Shown here in pieces: positions 1-9,123 of a stretch of 64,000 nt of DNA. This stretch comes from Candidatus Leptofilum gracile (GTDB lineage: Bacteria > Chloroflexota > Anaerolineae > Promineifilales > Promineifilaceae). The stretch is taken from the NCBI GenBank assembly GCA_016713825.1, contig JADJOJ010000010.1, forward strand, positions 692,061 through 756,060. The letters are read 5' to 3'. The first letter of the stretch is position 1. Each line of letters starts with the position of its first letter. The notes beneath the pieces were generated by a model. It was not told where the DNA came from, did no database searches, and worked only from the letters and a program-made list of their open reading frames with translations. A program made the translations under genes and the position numbers.

Positions 1-278
1 CCGGAGGGCAGCACGGAGTTGAAAAAGTTGGCGGCAAAATAAAGCGACACCAGCCGACTGAACTTGATGGGCGAGCCGACCCCGTGCAGCAGCAGCAGCC
101 AACGGTATGCCCGCACCACCAGGCTGGCATTCACCAACAAAAAGCCCAGCAACACCCAGCCCCACTGCGCTTGCAGCAGCCGCTGGCCGATGTCGGCAAA
201 GTTCACCTGGGTGGAGACGTACAGCAGCGCCAGCAGGGTGATGCCAATTTTGAGGATGGTGCCGAGGTGTTTCCGCAT
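1..278 (-). CDS. N-terminal part of lysylphosphatidylglycerol-synthase-type (UPF0104/AglD-like) membrane protein, cut by window edge
   Basis: Reading the minus strand from an ATG at 276-278 gives 92 codons with no stop before the window edge. The peptide begins MRKHLGTILKIG and runs into a first membrane helix (ITLLALLYV), a second (WVLLGFLLVNASLVV) and then a segment with RAYRWLLLL and YFAANFFNSVLPSG. The last segment matches the typical start of the integral membrane domain of lysylphosphatidylglycerol synthase and related UPF0104/AglD2 proteins, where an N-x-x-x-P-x-G pattern follows a basic loop. Such proteins often sit beside glycosyltransferases and may be flippases or lipid modifiers. 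The family call is by recognition. The C-terminal three quarters lie outside the window. Confidence 0.7.
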   Translation of the reverse strand, partial: MRKHLGTILKIGITLLALLYVSTQVNFADIGQRLLQAQWGWVLLGFLLVNASLVVRAYRWLLLLHGVGSPIKFSRLVSLYFAANFFNSVLPS

Positions 279-290
279 AGATGTTGGTGG

Positions 291-432
291 TCGGTATTCA
301 GTAGTCGGTAGTGGTCGGTTCAGTGGTCGGTATTCAGTAATCAGTAATCAGTGAAATTACTGATTACTGTTCACCGATTACTGTTCACCGATTACTGTTC
401 ACCGATTACTGTTCACCGATTACTGTTCACTG
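291..432. repeat. Tandem and inverted short repeat (GATTACTGTTCACC iterons)
   Basis: Five consecutive 14-nt units of GATTACTGTTCACC (362 to about 430) follow an opposite-strand block of CAGTAATCAGTAATCAGTG type (333-352) and looser GGTCGGTATTCAGT copies. The block can fold into an imperfect hairpin. It fills the whole gap between two minus-strand genes. A related block lies at 60207-60277. Confidence 0.85.
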
Positions 433-438
433 AAAAGA

Positions 439-1467
439 TTAGATCGGCTGCGGCCGGGGGGCGTTGACTTTGGGATAGGCGATGGCGGCGGTGCGGGGGC
501 CAGCGACCGCTTCTTGGGCGGCGGCGGGCAGGGGGATTTCTAACCGCTGGCCGACGTAGAGCTGGGTGTCTGGTTTGTTGTTGTACACCTGGATAGCCCG
601 CCAGCGCAGCGAATCGCCATAGAAGCGGCGAGAAAGCCCGCTGTAGGTGTTGCCGTGTACCACGGTGTGCAGCTCAATTTGCTTGCCCCAATCGCCGAGA
701 TGGTTGAGCCAGTAAACGGCCGTTTCCCCATCCCCTAAATTTGGTTCAGCCACACCCTCATACGCCGCCAGCGACAAAATGCGGCGGCGCAGGTCCCCAT
801 CTACCGCGATGGCGTTGAGCGCATTTTGGGCCGCTTGTTCGGCCTCCGTCAGTGCCGGTTCTGGTTCTGGCTCTGGTTGCGGCGCTGGCTCTGGCTCTGG
901 TGGGGCAACCAGCACCCAAGGATAGCTGTAGTCGGGAATCAGGCAGCCGAAATTTTGATTTTCGGTGGGGGCAAAGCCGCCCCAGCCATCTAAAAATTGT
1001 TTGTGGGTGAAGCGGAAATATTCTCCCTTCTCACGTTTGGCCCACAGGCCAAACAGCGGATCGTGCACAAAAATATAATCGTCGTCGTAGCCCACCACCA
1101 GCAGAAAGTGGCCATATTTAAACTGGTTGCCGGTGAGCTTGATCCACGGCTCGTATTTGGCCAGGGCGATAAAAGCGTGGCCTGAGTCGATGTTTTGGCG
1201 CAGTTCTTGCAAGGCTTGCTGCCGGTTGGCGTACGCTTTGTAGGTGAGGTTGAGCTGGCCTGCCCCCCAGGCAGCGTTTTTAAGGTCGGGAATGTAGGTG
1301 AATTTGGGGCGGGCCCCGATGTAGGTGTACAGTTCATCCGGGGTGATGGCCACGCGCTTGCCGTTGAGCAGCATCGCCACGCAGGTTGGGCCACAATCGC
1401 CAGAATGATCTTTGGCATCGCTGTCCCATTGGGAGCGATACGGAACGCTTAACTTCAGTTCAGACAT
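439..1467 (-). CDS. C39-like cysteine peptidase with C-terminal LysM domain
   Basis: The 342-residue protein has an N-terminal papain-like C39_2 domain. Cys25 sits in the block SGDCGPTC, His120 in YGHFLLVVGYD and Asp136 in VHDP, which gives a plausible Cys-His-Asp triad. A Pro/Glu-rich linker (about residues 195-210, PEPEPAPQPEPEPEP) leads to a LysM-like domain near the C-terminus (HTVVHGNTYSGLSRRFYGD through LYVGQRLEIP). No signal peptide is visible. An upstream in-frame ATG at 1482 overlaps the sequence AGGAG, so that AGGAG more likely serves as ribosome-binding site for the ATG at 1467 chosen here. LysM suggests binding to peptidoglycan or a similar glycan. Substrate is unknown. The motif ACGGCCGT occurs in the gene near 717. 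Confidence 0.75.
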   Translation of the reverse strand: MSELKLSVPYRSQWDSDAKDHSGDCGPTCVAMLLNGKRVAITPDELYTYIGARPKFTYIPDLKNAAWGAGQLNLTYKAYANRQQALQELRQNIDSGHAFIALAKYEPWIKLTGNQFKYGHFLLVVGYDDDYIFVHDPLFGLWAKREKGEYFRFTHKQFLDGWGGFAPTENQNFGCLIPDYSYPWVLVAPPEPEPAPQPEPEPEPALTEAEQAAQNALNAIAVDGDLRRRILSLAAYEGVAEPNLGDGETAVYWLNHLGDWGKQIELHTVVHGNTYSGLSRRFYGDSLRWRAIQVYNNKPDTQLYVGQRLEIPLPAAAQEAVAGPRTAAIAYPKVNAPRPQPI

Positions 1468-1486
1468 TTTGTAACTCCTCATTATA

Positions 1487-1560
1487 GTGGCTGGTGGGTG
1501 CTGGCTAGTCTAAGAAATTGTGACCAGTAACCGCTTGCCACCAGCGACTAGCGACTATTA
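1487..1560. repeat. Short GC-skewed direct/inverted repeat (CTGGTGGGTGCTGGCTAGT type)
   Basis: The gap between divergent genes holds an imperfect inverted repeat: GTGGCTGGTGGGTGCTGGCTAGTC on the left against CTTGCCACCAGCGACTAGCGACTA on the right. A similar block (GTTGACTAGCCACTAGTC) lies at 48596-48680. Confidence 0.5.
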
Positions 1561-1576
1561 TGAAATTCTATCTGTT

Positions 1577-1604
1577 TTGCCGCGCTGCTGCCATCTCTTA
1601 TAAT
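1577..1604 (+). promoter_or_regulatory. Probable sigma-70-type promoter, possibly leaderless
   Basis: TTGCCG (1577-1582), a 16-nt spacer and a perfect TATAAT (1599-1604) lie directly before the ATG at 1613. With only 8 nt between the -10 box and the ATG, transcription would start at or next to the start codon, giving a leaderless mRNA. No Shine-Dalgarno is visible. Confidence 0.55.
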
Positions 1605-1612
1605 CAGCCGCT

Positions 1613-3346
1613 ATGGGAATTTTGGATGGAAAGTTGGCACATTTGGGGCTGGTTGTGCTGGCTGTTTGGCTTTTTTTCTTTTTGGCGCTAAATAGCCTGG
1701 TGCAAGACAGTCCAACGATGGATGAGCAAAATCATCTGGCGCGGGGGGCGGCGTTTGTGCATACGGCCGATCCGCGCCTGAGCCTGGAGCATCCCCCGCT
1801 GGTCAACAGCCTGAGCGGCCTGCCCCTGCTGCTGCTGCCCGATTTGGTGTATCCGTTCGACCATCCCAGCTGGACGGAGATGCAGCCGCCGGACATCTAC
1901 TGGTACAACTTTGCCGACCAGTTTGTCTGGCGGGTCAACCAGGACGTGACGCGCATGATTTTCCTGGGGCGGCTGCCGATGGTTTTTCTCACGTTAGGGC
2001 TGGCGCTGGTGGGGTTCCATTTTGCCCGGCTGTTTTGGGGACGGCCGTCTGCCTACTTAGCGTTTGTGCTGCTGCTGTTTGAGCCGAATGTGTTGGGGAA
2101 CGGCCGTCTCATCACCACCGATTTGGGCGGCACATTGTTCATGACGCTGGCGCTGCTGCTGGTGTGGCGCATGTGGACCGCACCGGGCTGGAATTGGCGG
2201 CGCTGGCTGGCGGCGGGCGTGGGGCTGGGGTTGGCGTTTGGCAGCAAGCTTTCCATGCTGGCGTTTGTGCCAATTTTGCTGGTTCTCGCATTTTTGCCAA
2301 TTTTTGAAGAAGGAACACAGAGTTGCACAGAGGAGGCACAGAGGGGCACAGAGAGGTGGCGGCGATTTTTGCAGTTGGTGAGTGCGGGGGCGCTTTCGGT
2401 GGGGGTGGTGTGGGCGATTTTTGGTTTTGAGTGGGGGGCGTTTCGCTTTCCGTCGGAGGTGCTGGCGGGGTTGAACCGGTTTAGCGGGCCGATGCCCACG
2501 TTTTGGGCGGGACTGGACCAGATTGTGAACGTGAGCCGGGGCGGGCGGGCGGCGTTTTTGCTGGGTGAAACGTCGCTGGAAGGATTTTGGCTCTTTTTCC
2601 CGGTCGCTTTTTTGGTGAAGACGCCGCTGGTTTTGCTGTTTGGTTTGGTGGGGGTGATTGTGTGGGGGTGGAAACGGCCGTCCTCACGCCCCAAACTCCT
2701 CTACCTTCTCATCCCTGCGCTGCTTTACTTTGGCGTCAGCGTCGTCAGCGGCATCAACATTGGCTACCGGCATTTGCTGCCGATTGTGCCGCTGATCATC
2801 GTGGCGGTGAGCGGGCTGCCGACATTCTTAGGCAGTAAGCTGCCTCGCACTGAGCGAAAGTGGCGCGGTGGGGACACCGGCCACAGCCGAGTAATCGCAT
2901 TAGTTTTGGCAGGCGGTATCTTGCTGCCCACGCTGCTCATCCATCCCCACTACCTGAGCTATTTCAATCTGGCAGCGGGCGGTTCCGCCAACGGCGCGTC
3001 GATTTTGGCCGACAGCAGCAACGATTGGGGCCAGGATTTGCTGCGCTTGCAGGCGTGGATGGCGGAAAACGACGTCGAAACCATCAACCTGGGCTGGTTT
3101 GGCATTGCCGATCCGGCCTATTACGGCCTGGTCTACGAGCCGCTGCCTGGCTTCCCACGGGCCGAATTTTTGAGCCTGTGGGATAATCCGCCGTTCGATC
3201 CGCAGGCACCGGGGCCGGGGCTGTACGCCATCAGCGCCAGCAGCCTGTGGGAATCGCACCGGGTTGAGAAGCATGTGTACACCTGGTTCCGCCAGCGGGA
3301 GGCGGATGTGCGGATTGGGTCGATTTATGTGTACGTGATTGAGTAA
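1613..3346 (+). CDS. GT-C family glycosyltransferase-like membrane protein (GT39/PMT_2 type), lacking the C-terminal beta-module
   Basis: 577 residues with about ten hydrophobic helices. Asp37-Glu38 (PTMDEQNHLARG) at the end of helix 1 is the usual acidic catalytic pair of ArnT/PMT-type enzymes, and EHPPLVNSL follows in the first outer loop. Further subgroup marks are FEPNVLGNGRLITTD, NIGYRHLLP, HPHYLSYFN and DSSNDWGQDL. It belongs with the proteins at 9184, 15700, 30237 and 34088. It ends soon after GSIYVYVIE without the beta-module. A run of CACAGAG-type repeat (about 2311-2352) is inserted in frame after the helix LVLAFLPIF. The stop codon abuts a TAATTGG repeat. Substrate is unknown; a polyprenyl-phosphate sugar donor is inferred from the family. 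Confidence 0.75.
   Translation: MGILDGKLAHLGLVVLAVWLFFFLALNSLVQDSPTMDEQNHLARGAAFVHTADPRLSLEHPPLVNSLSGLPLLLLPDLVYPFDHPSWTEMQPPDIYWYNFADQFVWRVNQDVTRMIFLGRLPMVFLTLGLALVGFHFARLFWGRPSAYLAFVLLLFEPNVLGNGRLITTDLGGTLFMTLALLLVWRMWTAPGWNWRRWLAAGVGLGLAFGSKLSMLAFVPILLVLAFLPIFEEGTQSCTEEAQRGTERWRRFLQLVSAGALSVGVVWAIFGFEWGAFRFPSEVLAGLNRFSGPMPTFWAGLDQIVNVSRGGRAAFLLGETSLEGFWLFFPVAFLVKTPLVLLFGLVGVIVWGWKRPSSRPKLLYLLIPALLYFGVSVVSGINIGYRHLLPIVPLIIVAVSGLPTFLGSKLPRTERKWRGGDTGHSRVIALVLAGGILLPTLLIHPHYLSYFNLAAGGSANGASILADSSNDWGQDLLRLQAWMAENDVETINLGWFGIADPAYYGLVYEPLPGFPRAEFLSLWDNPPFDPQAPGPGLYAISASSLWESHRVEKHVYTWFRQREADVRIGSIYVYVIE
2311..2352. repeat. In-frame CACAGAG-type repeat inside membrane protein gene
   Basis: Copies of CACAGAG or GCACAGAG recur in direct orientation and are translated as a polar stretch (EGTQSCTEEAQRGTER) between two helices. 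The same family occurs in intergenic DNA at 47492, 57600 and 59342. Confidence 0.7.
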
Positions 3347-3468
3347 TTGGTAATTGGCGTCTCAAATTACGCAATTGCCGATTTAAACAAACTAGAAGCC
3401 CAATTTTTTTATCAGCAGATTGCGCAGATTTATAAGATTTTATCTGCGTAATCTGCGCAATCTTTGAT
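3344..3468. repeat. TAATTGG direct repeat and perfect 14-bp-arm hairpin
   Basis: The gap holds TAATTGGTAATTGG starting at the stop codon of the upstream gene, then a perfect inverted repeat: AGATTGCGCAGATT (3417-3430) and AATCTGCGCAATCT (3450-3463). The hairpin family (GCAGATT / AATCTGC) also appears at 47060, 56597 and 57586. Confidence 0.8.
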
Positions 3469-3493
3469 TTTTAGCGTGGAGTTTTTGGAATCG

Positions 3494-5521
3494 ATGCAGC
3501 AAATCGCAAAATCCAAACTGAACGAGAAGCTGCTTCTGGCGGGGCTGCTGCTGTTGGCGTTTGGGCTGCGGGTGGTGGTTTTGGACGAGGCGCCGCCCGG
3601 TTTGCGTTACGATGAGCTGCAAAATTATTTGATGGCGGGGCGAGTGCTGGCGGGGGAACGGCCGCTTTACTTCGCCGAATCGTGGGGGCATGAGCCGCTG
3701 TACCATTATTTGCAGGCGGGCAGTCTGGCGCTGCTGGGCGAATCGGACTGGAGCTTGCGGCTGCCGTCGGTGGTGCTGGGCATGATTGAGCTGGCGGCCA
3801 CCTGGCTGGTGGCCCAAAAGCTCCTGGGCCGCCGCGTGGGGCTGCTGACGACCGCCTTTCTCGCCGTCTCCTTTTGGGCGATTTTGTACAGCCGGGTCGG
3901 GCTGCGCGTCGGCGCGGTGACGGCGTTTGCCACGCTGATGATTTACTTTTTGTGGCGCAGCTGGGAACGGCCGTCCACCGAAAAATGGTTCGGTCTGGTG
4001 GATGGCGCATTGGCGGGGCTGTTTTTGGCGGCGGGGGTGTACACCTACCTGGCGGGGCGGGTGCTGCCCGCCATTTTTGTGGGCTTTGTGCTGTTTACGG
4101 CCGTTTTCCACTGGCAGCAATTCAAAACCCGCTGGCCGCGGTTTGTGGTGCTGGCGGTGGTGGCGGCGCTGCTCATCTGGCCGCTGTGGCAGGCGATTGC
4201 CGCCATCCCCGTGGGCGAGCAGCGGCTGGAGCTGCTGAACCAGGCGATTGTCGCCCTGCGCCAGGGCAATCCGCTGCCGGTGCTGGATTTGACGGTGCGG
4301 GCGCTGGGCATGTACGTGATTCAGGGGGAGCAGGATTGGTTGTACAACGAATACGGCCGTCCCATCTTCGACGTCTTAACCGTTTTCTTTTTCCTGGGCG
4401 GGCTGCTCTGGGTGGCGCGGCGCTGGCGTCAGCCCCAGTTTGCCCTGCTGCTGCTCTGGTTTTTTGGCGGCACTGGCCCGTCGATGATAGCCCCACCAGC
4501 GGCCAGCGTAACGCACAGCATTGTGGCCCAGCCGGTGGCCACCATTTTTCTGGGGTTGGGCGTGGCCCACATGTGGCACTGGATGGTGGTGGAAGAGCGT
4601 CGGCCTCGATTGGGGACGGCACTGATTGCCCTGCTGTTCATTGTGCCGGGGGTATTGGCTGGCCTGGCCTTCTTCCAGAGTTGGAACCAGCAGCCGGAGG
4701 TGAAGGAGCTGTACCAGGGGGGGATTACGGCCGTTGCCGATGCCGTGCAAACCAATTCCCCAGACGGCGCGGTGCTGGTGGGCGGGCCGTACGTCAGCTA
4801 TTGGCAGCCGTGGAACGCGGTCGCTTTTGATTTGGCGACGCCGGGGGATAGTACGGCCGTGCGCTGGTTTAACCCGGCGGGGGCGTGGGTCTGGCCCGCC
4901 GACACCTTCCCCGCCACCTACTACTTCCCCGAAGCGCCGCTGGGGCCGCAGCAGGTCGATCCTGAATTGCAACAATTGTTTGTGGCTGATGCTGGTGAAT
5001 CGGAGCAAGTTTTTGCGGATTACCGAAGCTTTTTGCTGCAGGATGCGGCCCAGTTTGAGGCGCGTTTGGCGGCGGTGGTGGGGGAAACGGCCGTCGCCTG
5101 GCCCCCCGATTTTGTCCACCTGCCCGCGCCGCAGCTGCCCATCAATTTTGACAACCGGCTGCACCTGCTGGCCGCCTCCCAGCCAGAGGTCGTGGGCGAG
5201 GCGGTGCGCTTTGTGACGTACTGGCGGGTGGACGTGGCCGACCCGACGCCGCTGGTGGCGTTTGTCCATCTCACCAGCGACGGGGTGGATATTTGGGGGC
5301 AGCAGGATTGGCTGGACGTGCGTATGGCTGGTTTGCAGCCGGGGGACCGGTTTGCCCAGGTACACACCGTGCCGCTTGATCCAACTGCGCCGCCAGGCGT
5401 GTATCAATTGCAGCTGGGGCTTTATCGCCCAGACACGGGCCAACGTTTGCCGCTTTTCAGCGGCGGTGCTGGTGTGGCAGACCGTATTTGGGTGGGGCAA
5501 CTCATGGTGGGAAACCGATGA
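3494..5521 (+). CDS. GT39/ArnT-like membrane glycosyltransferase with C-terminal beta-module
   Basis: About 675 residues. Asp40-Glu41 in APPGLRYDELQNY matches the catalytic acidic pair of GT-C enzymes, and GHEPLYHYL in the first outer loop and SRVGLRVG are marks of a second subgroup shared with the proteins at 5518, 11535 and 27741. Roughly ten helices reach to about residue 410. A long soluble region then ends in the beta-module (FVTYWRVD, FVHLTSDG, PPGVYQLQLGLYRPDTG). A TTG at 3464 would add ten residues but has no ribosome-binding site, so the ATG at 3494 is preferred; the start is uncertain. The ACGGCCGT motif occurs six times in the gene. Acceptor and sugar are unknown. Confidence 0.75.
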   Translation: MQQIAKSKLNEKLLLAGLLLLAFGLRVVVLDEAPPGLRYDELQNYLMAGRVLAGERPLYFAESWGHEPLYHYLQAGSLALLGESDWSLRLPSVVLGMIELAATWLVAQKLLGRRVGLLTTAFLAVSFWAILYSRVGLRVGAVTAFATLMIYFLWRSWERPSTEKWFGLVDGALAGLFLAAGVYTYLAGRVLPAIFVGFVLFTAVFHWQQFKTRWPRFVVLAVVAALLIWPLWQAIAAIPVGEQRLELLNQAIVALRQGNPLPVLDLTVRALGMYVIQGEQDWLYNEYGRPIFDVLTVFFFLGGLLWVARRWRQPQFALLLLWFFGGTGPSMIAPPAASVTHSIVAQPVATIFLGLGVAHMWHWMVVEERRPRLGTALIALLFIVPGVLAGLAFFQSWNQQPEVKELYQGGITAVADAVQTNSPDGAVLVGGPYVSYWQPWNAVAFDLATPGDSTAVRWFNPAGAWVWPADTFPATYYFPEAPLGPQQVDPELQQLFVADAGESEQVFADYRSFLLQDAAQFEARLAAVVGETAVAWPPDFVHLPAPQLPINFDNRLHLLAASQPEVVGEAVRFVTYWRVDVADPTPLVAFVHLTSDGVDIWGQQDWLDVRMAGLQPGDRFAQVHTVPLDPTAPPGVYQLQLGLYRPDTGQRLPLFSGGAGVADRIWVGQLMVGNR

Positions 5522-7434
5522 GGCGGCAGCACTGGTTTTTGGTGGCGGCGACGCTGACGCTGCTGCTGGCAGCCTTTTTTCGCCTCTGGCTGCTCAGCGA
5601 CGTGCCGCCTGGCCTGGCCCAGGATGAGGTGCTGGATGCGGGGATGCCGGCGTATATTTTGGCGGGGAACCACGCCTTTTTCTTTCGCCAGGGTTTTGGC
5701 CACGAGCCGCTGTACCATTACTTTGGCATCCCGTTTTACCTGGCGCTGGGGGAAAATGTGTTGGCGGCGCGGCTCCCGGCGGTGACGCTGGGGCTGCTGC
5801 TGGTGGCGCTGACGCTGCGCTGGGCCAGGCGGGAATTTGGTTCGGGAACGGCCGTTCTCGCTGGCCTCGGTCTGGCCATTAGCTGGTGGCCGATTGTGTT
5901 TAGCCGGGTGGGCATCCGGCCGATTTTGGAGCCGGTGCTGTTGGTGCTGTTTGCCTGGTTTTGGCCGAAACGGCCGTATCTGGCTGGCCTGTTTTTGGGA
6001 TTGAGTGTGTACAGCTACACGGGGGCGCGGGTGGTTTTTGCCATTCCTGCCTTGTTGGCTTTTTATTCATTTTTGACGCGAAGGGGCAAAGGGGAAAAAG
6101 GGGGAAAGGAGGTGAGGGGGGCGGTGATTGTGTTGGGCGTGGCGCTGGTGGTGGCGCTGCCGCTGTTTTTGACGCTGCGGGCAGACCCCACGTTGCAGCA
6201 GCGGGTGGACCAGCTGGCCGGGCCGCTGGAAGCGCTGCAAGATGGGGATGCGGGGCCAATTTTAGAGAGCGTGGTGAACACGCTGGGGGTTTTTAGCTTT
6301 ACGGGCGATCCGCGCTGGACCTACACGCTGCCCGAACGGCCGTTGTTTGATTGGGGAACGGCCGTTTTCTTTTACGGCGGCTTGCTGGTAGCCCTGTGGC
6401 GCTGGCGGCAGCCGAAGTTTGCCTTGGTGCTCATCTGGCTGGGGGTGACACTGCTTCCCAGTGCGGTGACGCCGCAGTCGCCCAGTACGGTGCGGCTGGT
6501 GGGGGCGCTGCCGGTGGTGTACGTATTGCTGGGGGTGGGGGGGACGGCCGTTTACCAATTCCTGGTGAATAAAAAACTGTTTCGGGGATTGGAACGGCCG
6601 CTGCTGGCGGTGGTGCTGGTGGCGCTGTTGGCCGTCAACGTCTACCGTACGGTGAACGATGGCTTTGTGCGCTGGCCCCAGGCCGAAACGACCCGGCTGA
6701 ACCATTACCAGACGGTGCTGCTGGATATTGCCCGGCACTGGCGGGAAAATCCGGCAGAAAACCTGGTGGTGGCCGACGCTTTTTTTGAGCCGATTGATCG
6801 GGATTCCCTGATTTTTAACCTGGGCAATAATCCACAGGCGCGCTGGGTGCAGACGGGACCAGCGGTGGCGGGGGCGGTGGTGTGGCCTGTGGGGGGGAAC
6901 GGCCGTCTCTACGTGCCCGAATTTGCTCCCATTCATCCCACTTTATTGGCATCGGCCGGTCTTTCTCAGGAACCATTGTTCCGTAGTGAGGCAGAACCTT
7001 CGTTTGCCGTTTATGCGCTGCCGGAACGGCCGTTGTTTTCGGGGACACGCTTAAACCCCGAGGTCTCATTCGACAACCTCATTACCCTGGAAGGGTACAC
7101 GCTCTACCCCCTGGAATCTGAAAAAATTCTGCATTTGATCACTTTGTGGCGGGTGGATGCACCCTTGCCGCCTGATCTGAGAGCGTTTATCCATCTGGTG
7201 GATGAAGGGGGTCATTTAGTCGCTCAACATGATGGTTTTGATGCGGCTTCTGCCGAGTTGCAAATTGGCGATCGCGTAATTCAACACCATGTGATTGATT
7301 TAAATAATATGTCTGGGTCGCTTCAATTGTACGCCGGATTGTATACGCTGCATGATCAAGTTCGGCTAAAACCTGTTGGCCAGAGTATGGAAATCGTCGT
7401 TTTAGGGGCAGGTATCAACATTGACGAAAAATAA
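5518..7434 (+). CDS. GT39/ArnT-like membrane glycosyltransferase with C-terminal beta-module
   Basis: 638 residues. The ATG at 5518 overlaps the preceding stop as ATGA, so the two genes are probably translationally coupled; the longer reading from 5488 is less likely. Asp36-Glu37 in PPGLAQDEVLDAG is the expected catalytic pair, followed by GHEPLYHYF and SRVGIRP. A purine-rich low-complexity stretch (about 6078-6115, read RRGKGEKGGKEVRG) separates two helices. The C-terminal beta-module reads LITLWRVD, FIHLVDEGG and AGLYTLHD. It is a close structural relative of the gene before it, which fits tandem duplication followed by divergence. Confidence 0.75.
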   Translation: MRRQHWFLVAATLTLLLAAFFRLWLLSDVPPGLAQDEVLDAGMPAYILAGNHAFFFRQGFGHEPLYHYFGIPFYLALGENVLAARLPAVTLGLLLVALTLRWARREFGSGTAVLAGLGLAISWWPIVFSRVGIRPILEPVLLVLFAWFWPKRPYLAGLFLGLSVYSYTGARVVFAIPALLAFYSFLTRRGKGEKGGKEVRGAVIVLGVALVVALPLFLTLRADPTLQQRVDQLAGPLEALQDGDAGPILESVVNTLGVFSFTGDPRWTYTLPERPLFDWGTAVFFYGGLLVALWRWRQPKFALVLIWLGVTLLPSAVTPQSPSTVRLVGALPVVYVLLGVGGTAVYQFLVNKKLFRGLERPLLAVVLVALLAVNVYRTVNDGFVRWPQAETTRLNHYQTVLLDIARHWRENPAENLVVADAFFEPIDRDSLIFNLGNNPQARWVQTGPAVAGAVVWPVGGNGRLYVPEFAPIHPTLLASAGLSQEPLFRSEAEPSFAVYALPERPLFSGTRLNPEVSFDNLITLEGYTLYPLESEKILHLITLWRVDAPLPPDLRAFIHLVDEGGHLVAQHDGFDAASAELQIGDRVIQHHVIDLNNMSGSLQLYAGLYTLHDQVRLKPVGQSMEIVVLGAGINIDEK

Positions 7435-7474
7435 ACCCCTGGGTATATTTGCTTCTTAATAATTGTTGGATCCT

Positions 7475-7480
7475 GGAGGA
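7475..7480 (+). promoter_or_regulatory. Strong Shine-Dalgarno site deciding the start at 7484
   Basis: GGAGGA ends 3 nt before the ATG at 7484 and rules out the upstream in-frame TTG at 7463. Confidence 0.7.
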
Positions 7481-7483
7481 AAA

Positions 7484-9094
7484 ATGGAGCTTAATAAGAA
7501 AAAACCGGATACAGCCAAAGGGCATTTCAAGGTGTTACTGACGTTTATTTTTGCGATCGTCGGTTTGTCACTAATGATTCAGGCTCTGGCTATGTCCAAA
7601 TCGGGGGGGACGGAGCGAGCTTTTGCTCAAGGGCCTGTTATCACGCCCACGTTGACCACAGAAGAGAAAATTCAGGCTTACATTGATGCCCATATTATCG
7701 CTGGCGACGTTATGCCAGAGGAAATCCCAGGGCAGGCAGCCGGTCAGGTGACCCCTGATGAGAGTCAGAGTATTGCTTCTTTGGCTGCGGCCTGGAGTGG
7801 CAACCAGGTGCTTGTGGGTAGTCCTGGCGCGGTGGTTACATACACGTTAACGCTGTCCAACACTGGCACAGAAAATGACGCTTATGATATTACCATTTCT
7901 TCGGCCTGGGCATCTTCGCTGTCCGATACAACGGTATCAGTGAACAGCGGTAATTCCACCCCAATTAGCGTGGGTATTACTATCCCCGGCGGTGCGGCGA
8001 CGAGTGATTCGAACACTGCAACCGTTACGGCAACGTCCCAGGCTGATGCGTTGGTTACTGCTTCTATCGTGCTTACAACAACTGCCGGCTCAGAAGTGAC
8101 CTATCTGCCGTTGATTTTCAAGGCACTTACGGCACCCACCTTGTCGGCAACACGGCCTAACAGTGCCAATGATTGGCAGCTAAACTGGGTGCATAATAGC
8201 GCATCTGGCGTGACGGGGTACGAACTACAGCAATCCCAGGACCCGACGTTTACGACAGGTGTGACAAACTTCACGGTAGGCAGCAGCGTTTTCAGCCAGG
8301 TGATTGACTCAATTCAACCATCGGCTAACAACGTTTATCACTATCGCGTGCGGGCTGTAGGGAGTGGGCAATCTAGCCCCTGGTCATCTACCGTAACGGT
8401 TGCCGGTGCATACTACGATGATTTTAAGAGTAACCAGACAGATTGGTCTGGCTCAAGTTTGAAAGAAGGTTTACGCCGTTTGACCTTTATTGAAAAAGTA
8501 GACTCCTGGTATGAAAACAACGACTGGTTAATCATTCGTGTTGAAGATTCCTGGGACTGGGCGATTGCCAGCCCGATGATGCCTGCACCCGAACCGCCGT
8601 ACGTGATCGAGTTCCGCTCGCAGCCAGCGAACCTGGGTAACCTTGTGTCTCATGGTGTGGTATTTGGTGGTGATTGGACCGGCGCACCCTGCCCAGACTG
8701 GAGTTCTTTGAACGGCGTGTATGCACATACCAATTGTTTCAACCATTTTTACAACACAAATTTGATCTGGTCTTCTAGCACAGATTTGACCTTGTTGTGG
8801 GAACGTGTTGACACGCTTGTTTACTGCCCCAACTGTGGCGGTAGCCCGTTAAAACGTTTGGGTGATGTGCCGCCTGCGCTGCCGTTCCACCCCAATGCAA
8901 ATGATTGGAACAACTATCGCATTGAGGTGCGTGCATCGGGCATTAAGTTTTTCCTGAATGGTAGCTTGCGGTATACCTATAACGATACGCGTTGGATAAA
9001 TGATCCGTACTTTGGCGTGTTTGCTTCGACCGATGAGTACAGTAATTCGACCTGGCGCTATGAGTATTTCCGGGTAACTCCGCTGGACAATTAG
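7484..9094 (+). CDS. Secreted multidomain protein: NEW3-like, FN3-like and LamG-like domains
   Basis: 536 residues. A basic N-terminus (MELNKKKPDTAKG) precedes one hydrophobic segment (VLLTFIFAIVGLSLMIQALAM), so it is secreted or membrane anchored. About residues 90-200 resemble a NEW3/CARDB-type beta domain (VTYTLTLSNTGTENDAYDITI). The linker TYLPLIFKA follows, then a fibronectin-III-like domain (WQLNWVHNSASGVTGYELQQS through VYHYRVRAVGSG). The last 200 residues look like a concanavalin/LamG-type sandwich (DDFKSNQTDW, YRIEVRASGIKFFLNGSL). No catalytic motif is seen. Base composition is less GC-rich than its neighbours, and ACGGCCGT is absent. It is followed by a terminator, so it closes a transcription unit. 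Carbohydrate or surface binding is a guess. Confidence 0.65.
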   Translation: MELNKKKPDTAKGHFKVLLTFIFAIVGLSLMIQALAMSKSGGTERAFAQGPVITPTLTTEEKIQAYIDAHIIAGDVMPEEIPGQAAGQVTPDESQSIASLAAAWSGNQVLVGSPGAVVTYTLTLSNTGTENDAYDITISSAWASSLSDTTVSVNSGNSTPISVGITIPGGAATSDSNTATVTATSQADALVTASIVLTTTAGSEVTYLPLIFKALTAPTLSATRPNSANDWQLNWVHNSASGVTGYELQQSQDPTFTTGVTNFTVGSSVFSQVIDSIQPSANNVYHYRVRAVGSGQSSPWSSTVTVAGAYYDDFKSNQTDWSGSSLKEGLRRLTFIEKVDSWYENNDWLIIRVEDSWDWAIASPMMPAPEPPYVIEFRSQPANLGNLVSHGVVFGGDWTGAPCPDWSSLNGVYAHTNCFNHFYNTNLIWSSSTDLTLLWERVDTLVYCPNCGGSPLKRLGDVPPALPFHPNANDWNNYRIEVRASGIKFFLNGSLRYTYNDTRWINDPYFGVFASTDEYSNSTWRYEYFRVTPLDN

Positions 9095-9123
9095 TTAGCC
9101 AATTAGAGTTTTGAGATTTTTTG

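Noticed and set aside
362..432. Regular tandem repeat resembling a small CRISPR array
   Set aside because: Units are 14 nt and directly adjacent with no spacers, and no cas genes are near.
4376..5500. Long antisense open frames within the membrane protein genes (for example 374 codons here)
   Set aside because: They are rich in Arg, Pro and His, lack start signals and mirror high-GC coding on the other strand.
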